Assembly: GCF_021172045.1 (NCBI RefSeq)
Contig: NZ_CP087164.1
Coordinates: 1,674,001 to 1,738,000, forward strand
Length of the DNA: 64,000 bases
Source of the DNA: Capillimicrobium parvum
Lineage (GTDB): Bacteria; Actinomycetota; Thermoleophilia; Solirubrobacterales; Solirubrobacteraceae
Reading direction: 5' to 3'
In this document: piece by piece, positions 31,807-40,624 of the stretch
How the letters are laid out: each line of letters starts with the position of its first letter
How positions within the stretch are numbered: the stretch's first letter is position 1
Made by a program: the position numbers and the translations under genes
Notes under the pieces: model-generated
Database searches by the model: none
Told to the model about the DNA's origin: nothing
The model's input: only the letters and a program-made list of their open reading frames with translations

Positions 31807-32948
31807 CCGGCGTAGGCGCGGATCTGGTCGCCGACCAGCCGCACGAGGTCGCCGAGCGCGATGTTCGCGTCGACGAGGTGCAGTCCCCACGTGGGGTCGG
31901 GCGACGGGCGCAGGACAGGCGCGCCGCCGACTCCGACGATCTGCAGGACGCTCGCGCCGTTCGCGCGTGAGCAGTGCGCGCGGTAGGCGCCGGGGACCGA
32001 GATCCACGGCGTCGAGGCCGACAGCACCGGCATGCCGAGCACCGAAGTCGCCGTGGCGATCGTCGTGCCCGGCGCGAACGGGACGGAGGGGAGGATCGTG
32101 TCGACCGGCGCCGATCCGCCGCGCAGCGCGGCGGGGTTCGTGCACAGGACCTGCAGGCGGCCCGGGGGCGCCCCGGCGGGCGCCGTGCGCAGGATCCCGC
32201 TCGAGCGTCCGAACACCGCGTTCGGCGGGACGGGCTGGTCGAACGTCGAGAACGCGATGACACAGCCGGTCTGCGTGCGCGCCCGGCACGCCGGCACGTG
32301 GCGGAAGTCGCCCCCGTCGTCGCGGCCCCGGCGCACGGTCACGTTCGAGCCGAGCAGGATCGCGGAGACGAGCCGCCGCCGGACGCGCGGATGCCGGTCG
32401 ATCTCGTCGTGGACGAGCCGGGTGAGCATCGCGCTGCCCTGCGAGTGCCCGATCAGCACGACGCCGCGACCGTGGTTGTGGTGGGCGAGGTAATCGCGCC
32501 ACCCGGCGCGCACGCTGCGGTACGCGGTCCGCGACGCCGGGCCGAGCGTCGCCGGGTCGGCCGCGATCGCCCGCAGCGTGAGCTGGCGGTACATCGGCGC
32601 CCACACCCGGCAGACCTGCGAGTAGCGCGCCGCCTGGTAGAGCGCGATCGAGCGCTGCTGGGGGTCGATCGCCAGCGTTGCGTTCAGCCCGGGCTGGTCG
32701 CTGACCGTGGGGTAGACGTAGAAGCAGTCGACGCTCCGGTCGCGCGCCTGCCGGGGCTGGGTCACGCCGGTCTGGCGCCCGTCCGGCGCGAACGTCGTCG
32801 TGCCGAGGCCCGGGGTGCACGGGTCGTTCGCGATCCCGGGCCGGCACAGCCACGTCGTCTTCGCGGTCGCGGCCGGCAGCGCGGCCGGAAGCGCGGCCGG
32901 CAGCGCCGCCACGCCGGCGAGGAGCACGGTCAGGACGCGGCGGCGCAC
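31803..32948 (-). CDS. Secreted DUF3089-family lipase-like protein
   Basis: 381 aa from GTG 32948. The signal peptide carries a small direct repeat (PAALPAALPAATA). The mature part is an alpha/beta-hydrolase-like domain of the DUF3089 group, with DCFYVYPTVSDQP, the nucleophile elbow GHSQGS (Ser in GxSxG) and HLVDANIALGDL near the end. It probably hydrolyses an extracellular ester or lipid. TAGCCT lies 7 nt before the GTG, suggesting a leaderless message. It is not obviously linked to the aromatic operons on either side. Confidence 0.8.
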   Translation of the reverse strand: MRRRVLTVLLAGVAALPAALPAALPAATAKTTWLCRPGIANDPCTPGLGTTTFAPDGRQTGVTQPRQARDRSVDCFYVYPTVSDQPGLNATLAIDPQQRSIALYQAARYSQVCRVWAPMYRQLTLRAIAADPATLGPASRTAYRSVRAGWRDYLAHHNHGRGVVLIGHSQGSAMLTRLVHDEIDRHPRVRRRLVSAILLGSNVTVRRGRDDGGDFRHVPACRARTQTGCVIAFSTFDQPVPPNAVFGRSSGILRTAPAGAPPGRLQVLCTNPAALRGGSAPVDTILPSVPFAPGTTIATATSVLGMPVLSASTPWISVPGAYRAHCSRANGASVLQIVGVGGAPVLRPSPDPTWGLHLVDANIALGDLVRLVGDQIRAYAG

Positions 32949-32986
32949 GGCGGGCAGGCTACCGCCCCGCCTCCACGGGGCGAGAC

Positions 32987-33009
32987 GGTCAAATTAGAAC
33001 GAAGCTTCG
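32987..33009. promoter_or_regulatory. Shared octamer and palindrome before the extradiol gene
   Basis: GGTCAAAT (32987-32994) matches the octamer at 28522-28529 upstream of the amidohydrolase operon. CGAAGCTTCG (33000-33009) is a perfect 10-bp palindrome. Both lie in the 133-bp gap between the lipase-like gene and the dioxygenase gene. Co-regulation of the two aromatic units by one GntR protein is possible. Confidence 0.35.
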
Positions 33010-33081
33010 GCTTCACTTTCTGGTGCCGGATCGGTACGGTCGCCCTCGAGGCGCGTCGATCGACCGAGGAGAGAGCCCGCA

Positions 33082-34098
33082 ATGTCCCATCGTCTGCTGT
33101 CGCACCTGGCGCACGTCGAGCTGCTGACCACCGACCTCGACGCATCCGTCGGGTTCGCCGTCGACGCGCTCGGGCTGGACGTCGTGCGGGAGGACGGCGA
33201 CTCCGTCAGCCTGCGCTGCTGGGGCGACTTCTACTCGCACAGCCTCGTCCTGACCGCCGCCGACGCGCCCGGCCTCGGCCACGCCGCCTGGCGGACGGAC
33301 GGTCCGGAGCAGCTCGACGAGGCGGTCGCGAAGATCGAGGCCGCGGGCACGCAGGGCGAGTGGATCGAGTCCTCGGCCGGGCACGGGCGGGCGTACCGCT
33401 TCGAGGGGCCGGGCGGCCACGCGAACGAGGTCTTCTGGGAGGTCGAGCGCGCGGTGGCGCCCGCGGGCGAGGAATCGCCGTATCCCGACCGCCCCCAGCG
33501 CACGGGCGGGCACGGCATCGGCGTGCGCCTGATCGACCACGTCACCGTCACCACCCCCAGCGTCAGGGACGCGAGCGCCTGGTACCGCGACGTGCTCGGC
33601 TTCCGCACGATGGCCTACATCGAGCCGGCGCCCGGCGCGCCGTGGATCTTCAGCGTCAACACGACGAACGAGAAGTCCCACGACCTCGGGCTCGTCGCGG
33701 ACTTCGAGGGCCGGCGCGGGCGCCACCATCACCTCGCGTTCTGGGTGGAGACCAACCACGACCTGGTCCGGGGCGCCTCGTTCCTCATCGAGCACGGCCA
33801 CGCCATCGACTACGGCCCCGGCCAGCACGGCATCGGCGAGCAGAACTACCTCTACTTCCGCGATCCGGCCGGGCTGCGCTACGAGCTCAACTCGGGCGGC
33901 TACCGCAACTACGTGCCCGACTGGGAGCCGGCGCGCTGGGGCATCGAGGACGGGCCGAACAACTCCTACCGCACCGAGGTCGCCATGCCGGCCGTGCACA
34001 TGGTCGCGATCCCGCCCGGGGTCGCCGGCTCCATGGAGACCCCGGCCGCGGCGCCCGCCGCGGCCGGCTCGCCCGAGGACTCCCTGTCCCGGCTGTAG
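33082..34098 (+). CDS. Catechol 2,3-dioxygenase-type extradiol dioxygenase
   Basis: 338 aa, ATG 33082 after GAGGAGAGAG. Two vicinal-oxygen-chelate halves; the C-terminal half has the Fe(II) ligands in IDHVTVTTP, HHHLAFWVE and YELNSGGYRNY, with the second-sphere tyrosine in NYLYFRDPAG. It opens a catechol ring next to the hydroxyls. It differs clearly from the homoprotocatechuate enzyme at 25659, so a second catechol substrate is handled here. The last 35 residues are Ala/Pro-rich and outside the fold. A cupin gene follows 10 bp after. Confidence 0.87.
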   Translation: MSHRLLSHLAHVELLTTDLDASVGFAVDALGLDVVREDGDSVSLRCWGDFYSHSLVLTAADAPGLGHAAWRTDGPEQLDEAVAKIEAAGTQGEWIESSAGHGRAYRFEGPGGHANEVFWEVERAVAPAGEESPYPDRPQRTGGHGIGVRLIDHVTVTTPSVRDASAWYRDVLGFRTMAYIEPAPGAPWIFSVNTTNEKSHDLGLVADFEGRRGRHHHLAFWVETNHDLVRGASFLIEHGHAIDYGPGQHGIGEQNYLYFRDPAGLRYELNSGGYRNYVPDWEPARWGIEDGPNNSYRTEVAMPAVHMVAIPPGVAGSMETPAAAPAAAGSPEDSLSRL

Positions 34099-34108
34099 GC
34101 CCCGCGCC

Positions 34109-34633
34109 GTGGACGCCGCGTCGATGCACACCCGCCGGGTCATCACCGGGCACGACGCCGAGGGGCGCGCGATCGTCGTCGCCGACGAGGCGGTGCCCGG
34201 CGCCGGCCTGGCCGAGGACGACGGCCGCACCGACGCCGTCTTCTTCAACCTGTGGGCGACGCACGAGATGCCGGTCGACAACTCCGGCGCGGCGCTCGAG
34301 CGCCAGCGTGCCGGCAGCGCGACGACGATCCTCGGCACCGGCCGCGGATCCGTGCTGCGCATCGGCGTGCTCGCGCCCGGGGTGCGGTCGCCGATGCACC
34401 GCACGCAGAGCCTCGACTACGGGATCCTGCTCGAGGGCGAGTGCGACCTCGAGCTCGACGGCGGCGACGTCCGCACCCTGACGGCCGGCGACGTCGTCGT
34501 GCAGCGCGGCACGAACCACGTCTGGCACAACCGCAGCGACGCGCCGTGCCGCTTCGCCTGGATCCTGCTCGACGCCGAGCCGGTCACCGTCGACGGCCAG
34601 GAGCTCGGCGCGAGCTGGACGCACGGATCCTGA
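34109..34633 (+). CDS. Cupin-domain protein
   Basis: 174 aa from GTG 34109; ATG 34124 is an alternative. One double-stranded beta-helix domain: first motif around MHRTQSLDYGILLEGE, second motif QRGTNHVWHNRSD. The last 20 residues read VTVDGQELGASWT. Proteins of this shape often bind a metal and act on, or sense, ring-cleavage products. The 10-bp gap after the extradiol gene makes them an operon. No catalytic function can be assigned. Confidence 0.75.
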   Translation: MDAASMHTRRVITGHDAEGRAIVVADEAVPGAGLAEDDGRTDAVFFNLWATHEMPVDNSGAALERQRAGSATTILGTGRGSVLRIGVLAPGVRSPMHRTQSLDYGILLEGECDLELDGGDVRTLTAGDVVVQRGTNHVWHNRSDAPCRFAWILLDAEPVTVDGQELGASWTHGS

Positions 34634-34655
34634 CCATCCGCGTAGCCTGCCGGCG

Positions 34656-35984
34656 GTGACGAAGCGAGGGTTCTCGCTGGGCCTGGGGGGCCTCGCACTG
34701 GTCGCGCTGGTCGTGCGGCTGGTCTACGCGCTGGCGATCGCGCCGGACCTGCCCGCGCGCGGCGACACGCTGCTCTACCACCTCCTCGCCAACGGCATCG
34801 CCGACGGCGACGGCTATGCGCGCCCGTTCTCCGAGCTCATGACCGGGGCACCGGTGCCGACGGCGTCGTACCCGCCGCTGTACCCGCTGTACCTGTCGGT
34901 CTTCTCGTTCGCCGGCCTCGACTCGCTGGACGCGCATCGCGCCGTGTCCTGCCTGCTCGGCCCGGTCGCCGTCGTGCTCGTCGGGCTGGTCGGCCGACGG
35001 CTCGCAGGGCCGCGCGCCGGGCTCATCGCCGCGGCGCTCGCCGCCGTGTACCCGCAGCTCGTGATGGTCGACGGCACGGTGATCACCGAGGCGCTGTACG
35101 CGCCGCTCATCGCGCTGATCCTGCTGCTCGGCTACCGGCTGCTCGACGGCGGCGGCGGGCTGTGGATCGCGGCGGGGCTCGGCGCCGCGATCGGGCTGGC
35201 GACGCTGACGCGCACGGAGGCGATCGGGCTCGTGGTGCTGCTCGCCGTGCCGCTGTGCGTCGCCGCCGCACGCCGGCGCAGCGACCCGCCCGCGCGCATC
35301 CGCGACGCGCTGCGCCCCGCCCTGCCGCTGGCCGGCGTGGCGGTCGCCGCGACGGTGCTCGTGCTCGTGCCGTGGGTCGTGCGCAACGCGATCACCCTCG
35401 ACAGGGCGGTCGTGTTCACCACGAACAGCGGGCACACGGCGGCCGCCACCGTATGCGACGACACGTTCCGCGGCGGCAGCCCCTACCTGGGCTTCGTGCG
35501 CCACCAGTGCGCGCTGACCGGGCCGTGCGCCGCGATCGCCGACGAGCTCGACCAGGCGGCGTGCCAGCGCGACGCGGCGTGGCGCTACATGCGCGATCAC
35601 CGAGGCCGGGTGCCGGTCGTCCTCGCCGTCCGCGTCCTGCGCGTCTGGGAGCTCTACCGCTACCAGGACGATCTCGGCTACGGCGAGCTGTGGAGCCGCT
35701 CGATCCCCGTGGCCAAGGCGGGACTCGTCATGTACGCGCTGATGCTGCTGCTGGCGGTCGGCGGCATCGTGCGGCTGCGGCGGGCGCGCGTCCCGGTCTG
35801 GCCGCTGCTCATGCTCGCGGTGCTCGTGTCGCTGTCGGCGGCGATGACGTTCGGCTTCAGCCGCTACCGCCTCGCCGCCGAGATCCCGCTCGTGCTGCTC
35901 GCCGGGGCGGGCCTCGACCGGGGCGTCGCCGCGCTCGGCGCGCGCCGCCGCCGGCGCCTCGCCGCCCAACCCGCGCCCGCGTGA
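34656..35984 (+). CDS. Membrane glycosyltransferase of the ArnT/PMT (GT-C) type
   Basis: 442 aa from GTG 34656, with TAGCCT 7 nt upstream. About ten membrane helices; the first extracytoplasmic loop has an acidic residue in RGDTLLYH, followed by SYPPLYPLYLS, a motif of the dolichyl-phosphate-mannose and ArnT-like families. It would move a sugar from a polyprenyl-phosphate donor to an acceptor outside the membrane. The C-terminal tail is Arg/Ala-rich. It stands alone between catabolic and housekeeping genes. Confidence 0.8.
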   Translation: MTKRGFSLGLGGLALVALVVRLVYALAIAPDLPARGDTLLYHLLANGIADGDGYARPFSELMTGAPVPTASYPPLYPLYLSVFSFAGLDSLDAHRAVSCLLGPVAVVLVGLVGRRLAGPRAGLIAAALAAVYPQLVMVDGTVITEALYAPLIALILLLGYRLLDGGGGLWIAAGLGAAIGLATLTRTEAIGLVVLLAVPLCVAAARRRSDPPARIRDALRPALPLAGVAVAATVLVLVPWVVRNAITLDRAVVFTTNSGHTAAATVCDDTFRGGSPYLGFVRHQCALTGPCAAIADELDQAACQRDAAWRYMRDHRGRVPVVLAVRVLRVWELYRYQDDLGYGELWSRSIPVAKAGLVMYALMLLLAVGGIVRLRRARVPVWPLLMLAVLVSLSAAMTFGFSRYRLAAEIPLVLLAGAGLDRGVAALGARRRRRLAAQPAPA

Positions 35985-36007
35985 AGGCGAGCGGTCCCGG
36001 GCCCCGC

Positions 36008-37045
36008 TCAGCGCACGAGCTCGGCGCCGGCGACCAGCGCCTCGAGCTTCGCGTAGGCGACGTCGCGAGGCAGGTACTTCATGCCGCAGTCCGGCGCCGC
36101 GACGAGCCGGCCGGCGGGGATGCGCTCCAGCGCGGTGCCCAGCCGCCGGGCGACGGCGCCGGGCGTCTCCACCTCGTCGGTGTCGAGGGCCAGCACGCCG
36201 AGCACCACCGTCTTGGCGGCGAGCGCGTCGAGGCTCGCCGGGTCCAGGCCGGGCTGGGCGGCCTCGATCGAGACCTGGTCGACGGGCGTCGCGGCGAGCA
36301 GGTCGAGCGACCGGTATCCCGGCGGCCGGCCGGCGACGAACTGCGGGTAGCCGAAGCAGACGTGCACGCACGTCGTGCCCGGCGCATCCGCGAGCGCCCG
36401 ATCGAGCGTCTCGACGGCGAGGCGCTGCGCCGCCTCGGGACGCGACTCCAGCCACGGCTCGTCGAGCTGCACGACGTCGGCGCCCGCGGCGAAGAGATCG
36501 GCGATCTCCTCACGGGCGGCGTCCGCGTAGGCGAGCGCGAGCGCCCGCTCGTCGCCGTAGAAGTCGTCCTGGGTCTGCTGGGACATCGTGAACGGCCCCG
36601 GCATGGTGATCTTCACCGGCCGGGAGGTGTGCGCGCACACGAAGGCCACGTCGCGGACCTGGATCGGCTGGGTCCGCCGGATCGGGCCGACCACCCTCGG
36701 CACGGACGCGGGCGTTCCGGCGCGGCTGAGGATCGTGCCGGGGTCGTCGACGTCGACGCCCTCGAGGGCGGTGGCGAAGCGGTTGGAGTAGCTCTCGCGC
36801 CGGATCTCCCCGTCGGTGACGACGTCCAGGCCGGCGCGTTCCTGGTCGCGGACGGCGAGCACGGTCGCGTCGTCCTGCGCCTCCTGCAGGTACCGCGGGT
36901 CGACGCGCCACAGCTCCCGTGCGCGGACGCGCGGGGGCAGGCGCTCGCGCAGCGCCGCGCGGTCGATGAGCCAGTCCGGCTGCGGGTAGGAGCCGACCAG
37001 GCTCGTGGCGAGGGCGGGGCGCGGGAGCGGGTGCGGGCGCGGCAT
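36008..37045 (-). CDS. Cobalamin-independent methionine synthase (MetE C-terminal)-like protein
   Basis: 345 aa from ATG 37045; the 13 codons before it are basic and unlike the family. Resembles the catalytic C-terminal half of MetE: SLVGSYPQPDW, TDGEIRRES, VQLDEPWLES, VHVCFGYP with His and Cys zinc ligands, and the final zinc cysteine in PDCGMKYLP. The N-terminal MetE half is absent, as in short archaeal-type methyltransferases. The methyl donor is uncertain and may not be methyltetrahydrofolate. Divergent from the DNA ligase gene with 38 bp between the starts. Confidence 0.83.
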   Translation of the reverse strand: MPRPHPLPRPALATSLVGSYPQPDWLIDRAALRERLPPRVRARELWRVDPRYLQEAQDDATVLAVRDQERAGLDVVTDGEIRRESYSNRFATALEGVDVDDPGTILSRAGTPASVPRVVGPIRRTQPIQVRDVAFVCAHTSRPVKITMPGPFTMSQQTQDDFYGDERALALAYADAAREEIADLFAAGADVVQLDEPWLESRPEAAQRLAVETLDRALADAPGTTCVHVCFGYPQFVAGRPPGYRSLDLLAATPVDQVSIEAAQPGLDPASLDALAAKTVVLGVLALDTDEVETPGAVARRLGTALERIPAGRLVAAPDCGMKYLPRDVAYAKLEALVAGAELVR

Positions 37046-37083
37046 CGCTCGCGAGCGTAACGGCCGGCGGGTAGCGTGCGGCA

Positions 37084-38085
37084 ATGCCGAGCGCCGCCGC
37101 CGATCCCTTCGCCGCCCTCTCCGACGACGAGCGCATGCGGCTGCGGCCCGAGCCGCTGCCCGAGCGGGTCTCGCTCATGAAGGCGGTCCTCACCGACGAC
37201 CGCTTCTCCGACCCGGCGTGGGTGTACGAGCGCAAGCTCGACGGCATCCGGTGCGCGGCCATCCGCGGCACGGCCGGGGTGCGGCTGCTGTCGCGCAACG
37301 ACCTCAACCTCAACGGACGGTTTCCGGAGGTCGCGGCGGCGCTCGAGGCCGACGGCGGCAGCGACGTCGTCCTCGACGGCGAGGTCGTCGCGCTCGCCGG
37401 CGGGCAGACGAGCTTCGAACGGCTGCAGCAGCGCGGCGAGCGTCCGGTCGCGGTCTACTACTACGTCTTCGACCTCCTGCACCTCGCCGGGCAGGACGTC
37501 ACCGCGCTGGGGCTGCGCGCGCGCAAGTCGCTGCTGCGCCACGCCGTGACGTACTCCGGGCCGATCCGGCTGACCGCACACCGCAACCGCGACGGCGAGG
37601 CGATGTACGCGGAGGCGTGCCGGAAGGGCTGGGAGGGCGTGATCGCCAAGCGCGCCGACGCTCCCTACACCCACGGGCGGTCGCGGGACTGGCTGAAGTT
37701 CAAGTGCTCGGCCGAGCAGGAGCTCGTCATCGGCGGCTATACGGCGCCGAAGGGCAGCCGCACCGACCTCGGCGCGCTGCTCGTCGGCCACTTCGAGGAG
37801 GGCCGGCTGCGCTACGCGGGCAAGGTCGGGACCGGCTTCACCCGGGAGACGCTGCGCGACCTCGCCGGCCGCCTGGAGCCCCTGCGCCGGGACGGCTCGC
37901 CGTTCGCCGACGAGGTCAAGGAGCGCCACGTGACGTGGGTCGAGCCGCGGCTCGTGGCCGAGATCGGCTTCAGCGAGTGGACGCGCGACGGACGCCTGCG
38001 CCATCCGCGCTTCCTCGGCCTGCGCGACGACAAGCCGGCCGAGCAGGTCGTGCGAGAGCGCCCGGGAACGGTGCAGCCCGGCTGA
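37084..38085 (+). CDS. ATP-dependent DNA ligase (LigD ligase domain only)
   Basis: 333 aa, ATG 37084, TAGCGT exactly 6 nt upstream. The adenylation motif YERKLDGIR has the nucleophilic Lys51; YVFDLLHL, EGVIAKR and WLKFKC give motifs III, IV and V, and the OB fold follows from about residue 215. There is no polymerase or nuclease domain, so this is a stand-alone ligase similar to the ligase part of bacterial NHEJ LigD. No ku gene is in the window. A role in stress or stationary-phase DNA repair is likely. Confidence 0.88.
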   Translation: MPSAAADPFAALSDDERMRLRPEPLPERVSLMKAVLTDDRFSDPAWVYERKLDGIRCAAIRGTAGVRLLSRNDLNLNGRFPEVAAALEADGGSDVVLDGEVVALAGGQTSFERLQQRGERPVAVYYYVFDLLHLAGQDVTALGLRARKSLLRHAVTYSGPIRLTAHRNRDGEAMYAEACRKGWEGVIAKRADAPYTHGRSRDWLKFKCSAEQELVIGGYTAPKGSRTDLGALLVGHFEEGRLRYAGKVGTGFTRETLRDLAGRLEPLRRDGSPFADEVKERHVTWVEPRLVAEIGFSEWTRDGRLRHPRFLGLRDDKPAEQVVRERPGTVQPG

Positions 38086-38109
38086 GGGCGTGGCCCGCTC
38101 CGGCCTCGC

Positions 38110-38460
38110 TCACGCGTCGGGGTCGACGTGGTCGGCCTGCTCGCGCTGCGTGGTCGCCGCGGCCTGCTCGCGCTCCGCCGCTTCGCGGCGCTTGTCGGCG
38201 CGGGCCTGGGCCTCCCGGGCCCGCCGCGCGTGCTGCTCGGCCACCTCGCGCTCGGCCTGCGCGCGCGCCTGGTCGTCCTGCGCCTCCTCGAGATGGCGCT
38301 CCGCGCTGGTCTCGTGCCGCTCGGCCTGCGCGCGCCGGGCGCGCGACTCGACCCGTCCCTGCGCCGCGCGTTGCACCTGTCGCCGGCGCAGCGCCACCAG
38401 CGCGAGCGCCACGAGGACGACGACCACGACGACGATCACCACGATGAGCCAGGTTTCCAT
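38110..38460 (-). CDS. Single-pass membrane protein with charged coiled coil
   Basis: 116 aa, ATG 38460. Residues 4-25 are one hydrophobic helix (LIVVIVVVVVVLVALALV); the rest is a cytoplasmic, Ala/Arg/Glu/Gln-rich helix with heptad character up to residue 110. No known domain. It is divergent from the PRC-barrel gene at 38518, with 57 bp between the starts. Composition alone could give such a frame in GC-rich DNA, but the clean membrane helix and start support a real gene. Confidence 0.6.
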   Translation of the reverse strand: METWLIVVIVVVVVVLVALALVALRRRQVQRAAQGRVESRARRAQAERHETSAERHLEEAQDDQARAQAEREVAEQHARRAREAQARADKRREAAEREQAAATTQREQADHVDPDA

Positions 38461-38480
38461 GACGGCTCCTTACCCAGGTC

Positions 38481-38507
38481 GTTTGCCGCTGACGCCCGGC
38501 GGGGTAG
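38481..38507 (+). promoter_or_regulatory. SigB-like promoter of the 195-aa PRC-barrel gene
   Basis: GTTTGC (38481-38486), a 15-bp spacer and GGGTAG (38502-38507) resemble general-stress (SigB/SigF) promoters, whose consensus is GTTT then GGGTA. The ATG follows 10 nt after the -10, so the leader would be minimal. Confidence 0.4.
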
Positions 38508-38517
38508 CGAATGGTCC

Positions 38518-39105
38518 ATGCCGCCGCTTGACGTCGACACCGTGCTGGACTGGCGCGGGCGCACCGTCCGCGACGCCGAGGGCGAGAAGCTCGGCATCCT
38601 GGGCGACATCCTGCTCGACCGGGAGACCGACCTGCCGGCGTGGGCCGGCGTGCGCACCGGCCTGTTCGGCCGCCACGAGTCCTACTTCCCGCTGGAGGGC
38701 GCGACGGAGGCCGACGGCGACGTCCGCCTCCCCTACACCGCACAGCAGGTCAAGGACGCGCCGCACGTCGACCCCGACGTCACGCTGTCGGCCGAGGACG
38801 AGGAGCGGATGTACGAGCACTACGGGCAGGGCTCCGGCGCGGCGATGGTGCGCTCGGAGGAGGAGGTCTCGCTCGGTGAGGTGCAACGGCGCCCGGTCGA
38901 GCGCGTGCGCCTGCGCAAGGTGACGGTCACGGAGAACGTCGAGCAGACGATCCCGGTCCGGCGCGAGGTCGTCCAGCTCGAGCACGAGCCGCCGCCGGAG
39001 GGCCGGATCGAGTCGGTCGAGGACGCCGGCGAGGCTCCCGCGCCCGAGTCGGTCGAGGACGCCGGCGAGGCTCCCGCGCCCGGCTCGGGCGAGCGGCCTT
39101 CCTAG
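38518..39105 (+). CDS. PRC-barrel/DUF2382 stress-type protein, short form
   Basis: 195 aa. Residues about 5-75 are a PRC-barrel (WRGRTVRDAEGEKLGILGDI). Residues about 115-165 are a DUF2382 segment (VERVRLRKVTVTENVEQTI, VRREVVQLEHE). The tail repeats ESVEDAGEAPAP twice, encoded by a 36-bp tandem duplication (39009-39080 region). DUF2382 proteins are linked to desiccation and oxidative stress but biochemically undefined. A paralogue with a longer charged region lies at 40704, on the other side of the phosphatase gene. Confidence 0.82.
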   Translation: MPPLDVDTVLDWRGRTVRDAEGEKLGILGDILLDRETDLPAWAGVRTGLFGRHESYFPLEGATEADGDVRLPYTAQQVKDAPHVDPDVTLSAEDEERMYEHYGQGSGAAMVRSEEEVSLGEVQRRPVERVRLRKVTVTENVEQTIPVRREVVQLEHEPPPEGRIESVEDAGEAPAPESVEDAGEAPAPGSGERPS

Positions 39106-39109
39106 CGAG

Positions 39110-40558
39110 CTAGTAGTCGACGGCCAGGACGACGATCGTCGCGTCGTCCTCGAGCGGCTCGGTCCAGCACTCGGTCACCGCCTGCTGGATCGCCATGGCC
39201 GTCGCCGCCGCGGTCGGCGCCTCGGCCCGGCCCACGGCGCGGCCCACGCCGTCCAGGCCGAACGTGCCGCCGCCCTTCACGGATCGCTCCGTCACCCCGT
39301 CGGTGACGAGCACGAGCCGCTCGCCGTGCTCGAGCCGCGCCGCCGACACCTCGATCTCCGGTGGCGCGTCGCCGCTGCCGAGCGGCGCGTGCACCGGTCC
39401 GTCGAGCGCGTGCATCGCCCCGTCGGCGCCCACGACCTGCGCGGGCGGGTGGCCGCAGTTGATCCAGGCGAGCGTCCCCGTCGGCGCGTGCCAGCGGGCG
39501 AGGACGGCGGACAGGACCCGGTCGGGCCCGCCCAGCGTGCGCGCCACCTCGTCGATGGCCAGCGCGGCATCGACGAGGTCGCGGCCGCTGCGGCGCGCCG
39601 CCCGCAGCGCACCGAGGGCGGCCGCGCCGAAGCCCGCCGCGCTCGGGCCCCTGCCGGCCGCGTCGGCGATCGCCACCCATGCGCCGTCGCGGTTCTCGGA
39701 GAAGTCGAACCAGTCCCCGCCGACCTCGTACGTGGGCAGCAGGCCGCCGGCGAGCTGGGCGCCGGTGACGCGGGCGATGCGCGGCGGCAGCAGGTGGTGC
39801 TGCACCTCGGCGGCGGCCGAGGTGGGCTTGTGGCGCCGCGCGGTCTCGACGAGATCGGTGTAGTCGTTGGCCAGCTCGAGGGCGAGCGCGCCCTGCTTGG
39901 CGATGTCGTCGAGCGAGACGAGCGGCACGCCCACGCAGACCAACAGTCCGAGCACGCGGCCGCGCAGCCACAGGGGCACCGCGACGCAGCGGGGGAGGCG
40001 CTCCTTCAGCCGGCCGTAGAAGCTCGGCAGACCCTCCGGCACGATCTCGGGCCCCAGCGCGGGCGGAGCCGGGAGCCGCTCGGGGAAGTCCTCCGATCCG
40101 GCGAGCCGCACGAGCTGGGAGCCGTCGATGTCGACGACGTACAGGGCCACGGCGACCCCGGCGGCCCGGCGCGCCTCGGCGACGAGCTGGTCGGCGATGA
40201 GATGCGGCGGCACCTCGTCGAGGATGTGCGTGACCTCGAGCGGCAGCGGGCGGTCGCGGCCGAGCCTGCCGGGCGCCTGGTAGGGCAGGGTCGCGACGGT
40301 ACCGGGATCGCCCGGAGCCGCCGGCGGGACCGGGTCGGGCGGGCGCTCGCGGTCGAGCGCGTCCTCGAGCAGCTCACGGGAGGCGAAGTGCCGGTAGAGC
40401 GTCGAGCGCCCCACGCCGGCCGCGGCGGCGATCTGGGCCATGCTGGTGCGGCGGTCCCCGCGCAGGGCGGCCGCCGCGTCCAGGATGCGTTCCCGGCTCG
40501 CCAGCGCGTCGGCGCGCAGCGCGTTCAGGGGATCATCGGCCGGCCGCGGGTCCGCCAT
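39110..40558 (-). CDS. TetR-type HTH fused to GAF and SpoIIE/PP2C phosphatase
   Basis: 482 aa, ATG 40558. Residues about 20-68 are a TetR-style DNA-binding domain (RTSMAQIAAAAGVGRSTLYRHFASRELLEDAL). A GAF-like sensor follows (about 105-235). Residues about 255-480 are a SpoIIE-type serine phosphatase with VGGDWFDF, IADAAGRG, INCGHPPAQVV, LVTDGVTE and DDATIVVLAV, so the metal-binding aspartates are present. SpoIIE-type phosphatases normally control anti-sigma-factor antagonists. A TetR HTH on the same chain is unusual. Its neighbours on both sides are DUF2382 stress proteins. Confidence 0.88.
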   Translation of the reverse strand: MADPRPADDPLNALRADALASRERILDAAAALRGDRRTSMAQIAAAAGVGRSTLYRHFASRELLEDALDRERPPDPVPPAAPGDPGTVATLPYQAPGRLGRDRPLPLEVTHILDEVPPHLIADQLVAEARRAAGVAVALYVVDIDGSQLVRLAGSEDFPERLPAPPALGPEIVPEGLPSFYGRLKERLPRCVAVPLWLRGRVLGLLVCVGVPLVSLDDIAKQGALALELANDYTDLVETARRHKPTSAAAEVQHHLLPPRIARVTGAQLAGGLLPTYEVGGDWFDFSENRDGAWVAIADAAGRGPSAAGFGAAALGALRAARRSGRDLVDAALAIDEVARTLGGPDRVLSAVLARWHAPTGTLAWINCGHPPAQVVGADGAMHALDGPVHAPLGSGDAPPEIEVSAARLEHGERLVLVTDGVTERSVKGGGTFGLDGVGRAVGRAEAPTAAATAMAIQQAVTECWTEPLEDDATIVVLAVDY

Positions 40559-40624
40559 TCCTCAAACGGTAGGCGTCGGACATGTCTGGCGCCGAACCGG
40601 GACACATTCCGACTCAGTGGCCCC

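Noticed and set aside
32866-32925. Repetitive GGCCGGAAGCGCGGCC run considered as an insertion end
   Set aside because: It encodes the PAAL repeats of the lipase-like signal peptide in frame.
39009-39091. Short tandem repeat considered as a possible CRISPR-like array
   Set aside because: Two in-frame 36-bp copies encode ESVEDAGEAPAP in a protein tail; there are no spacers and no cas genes.
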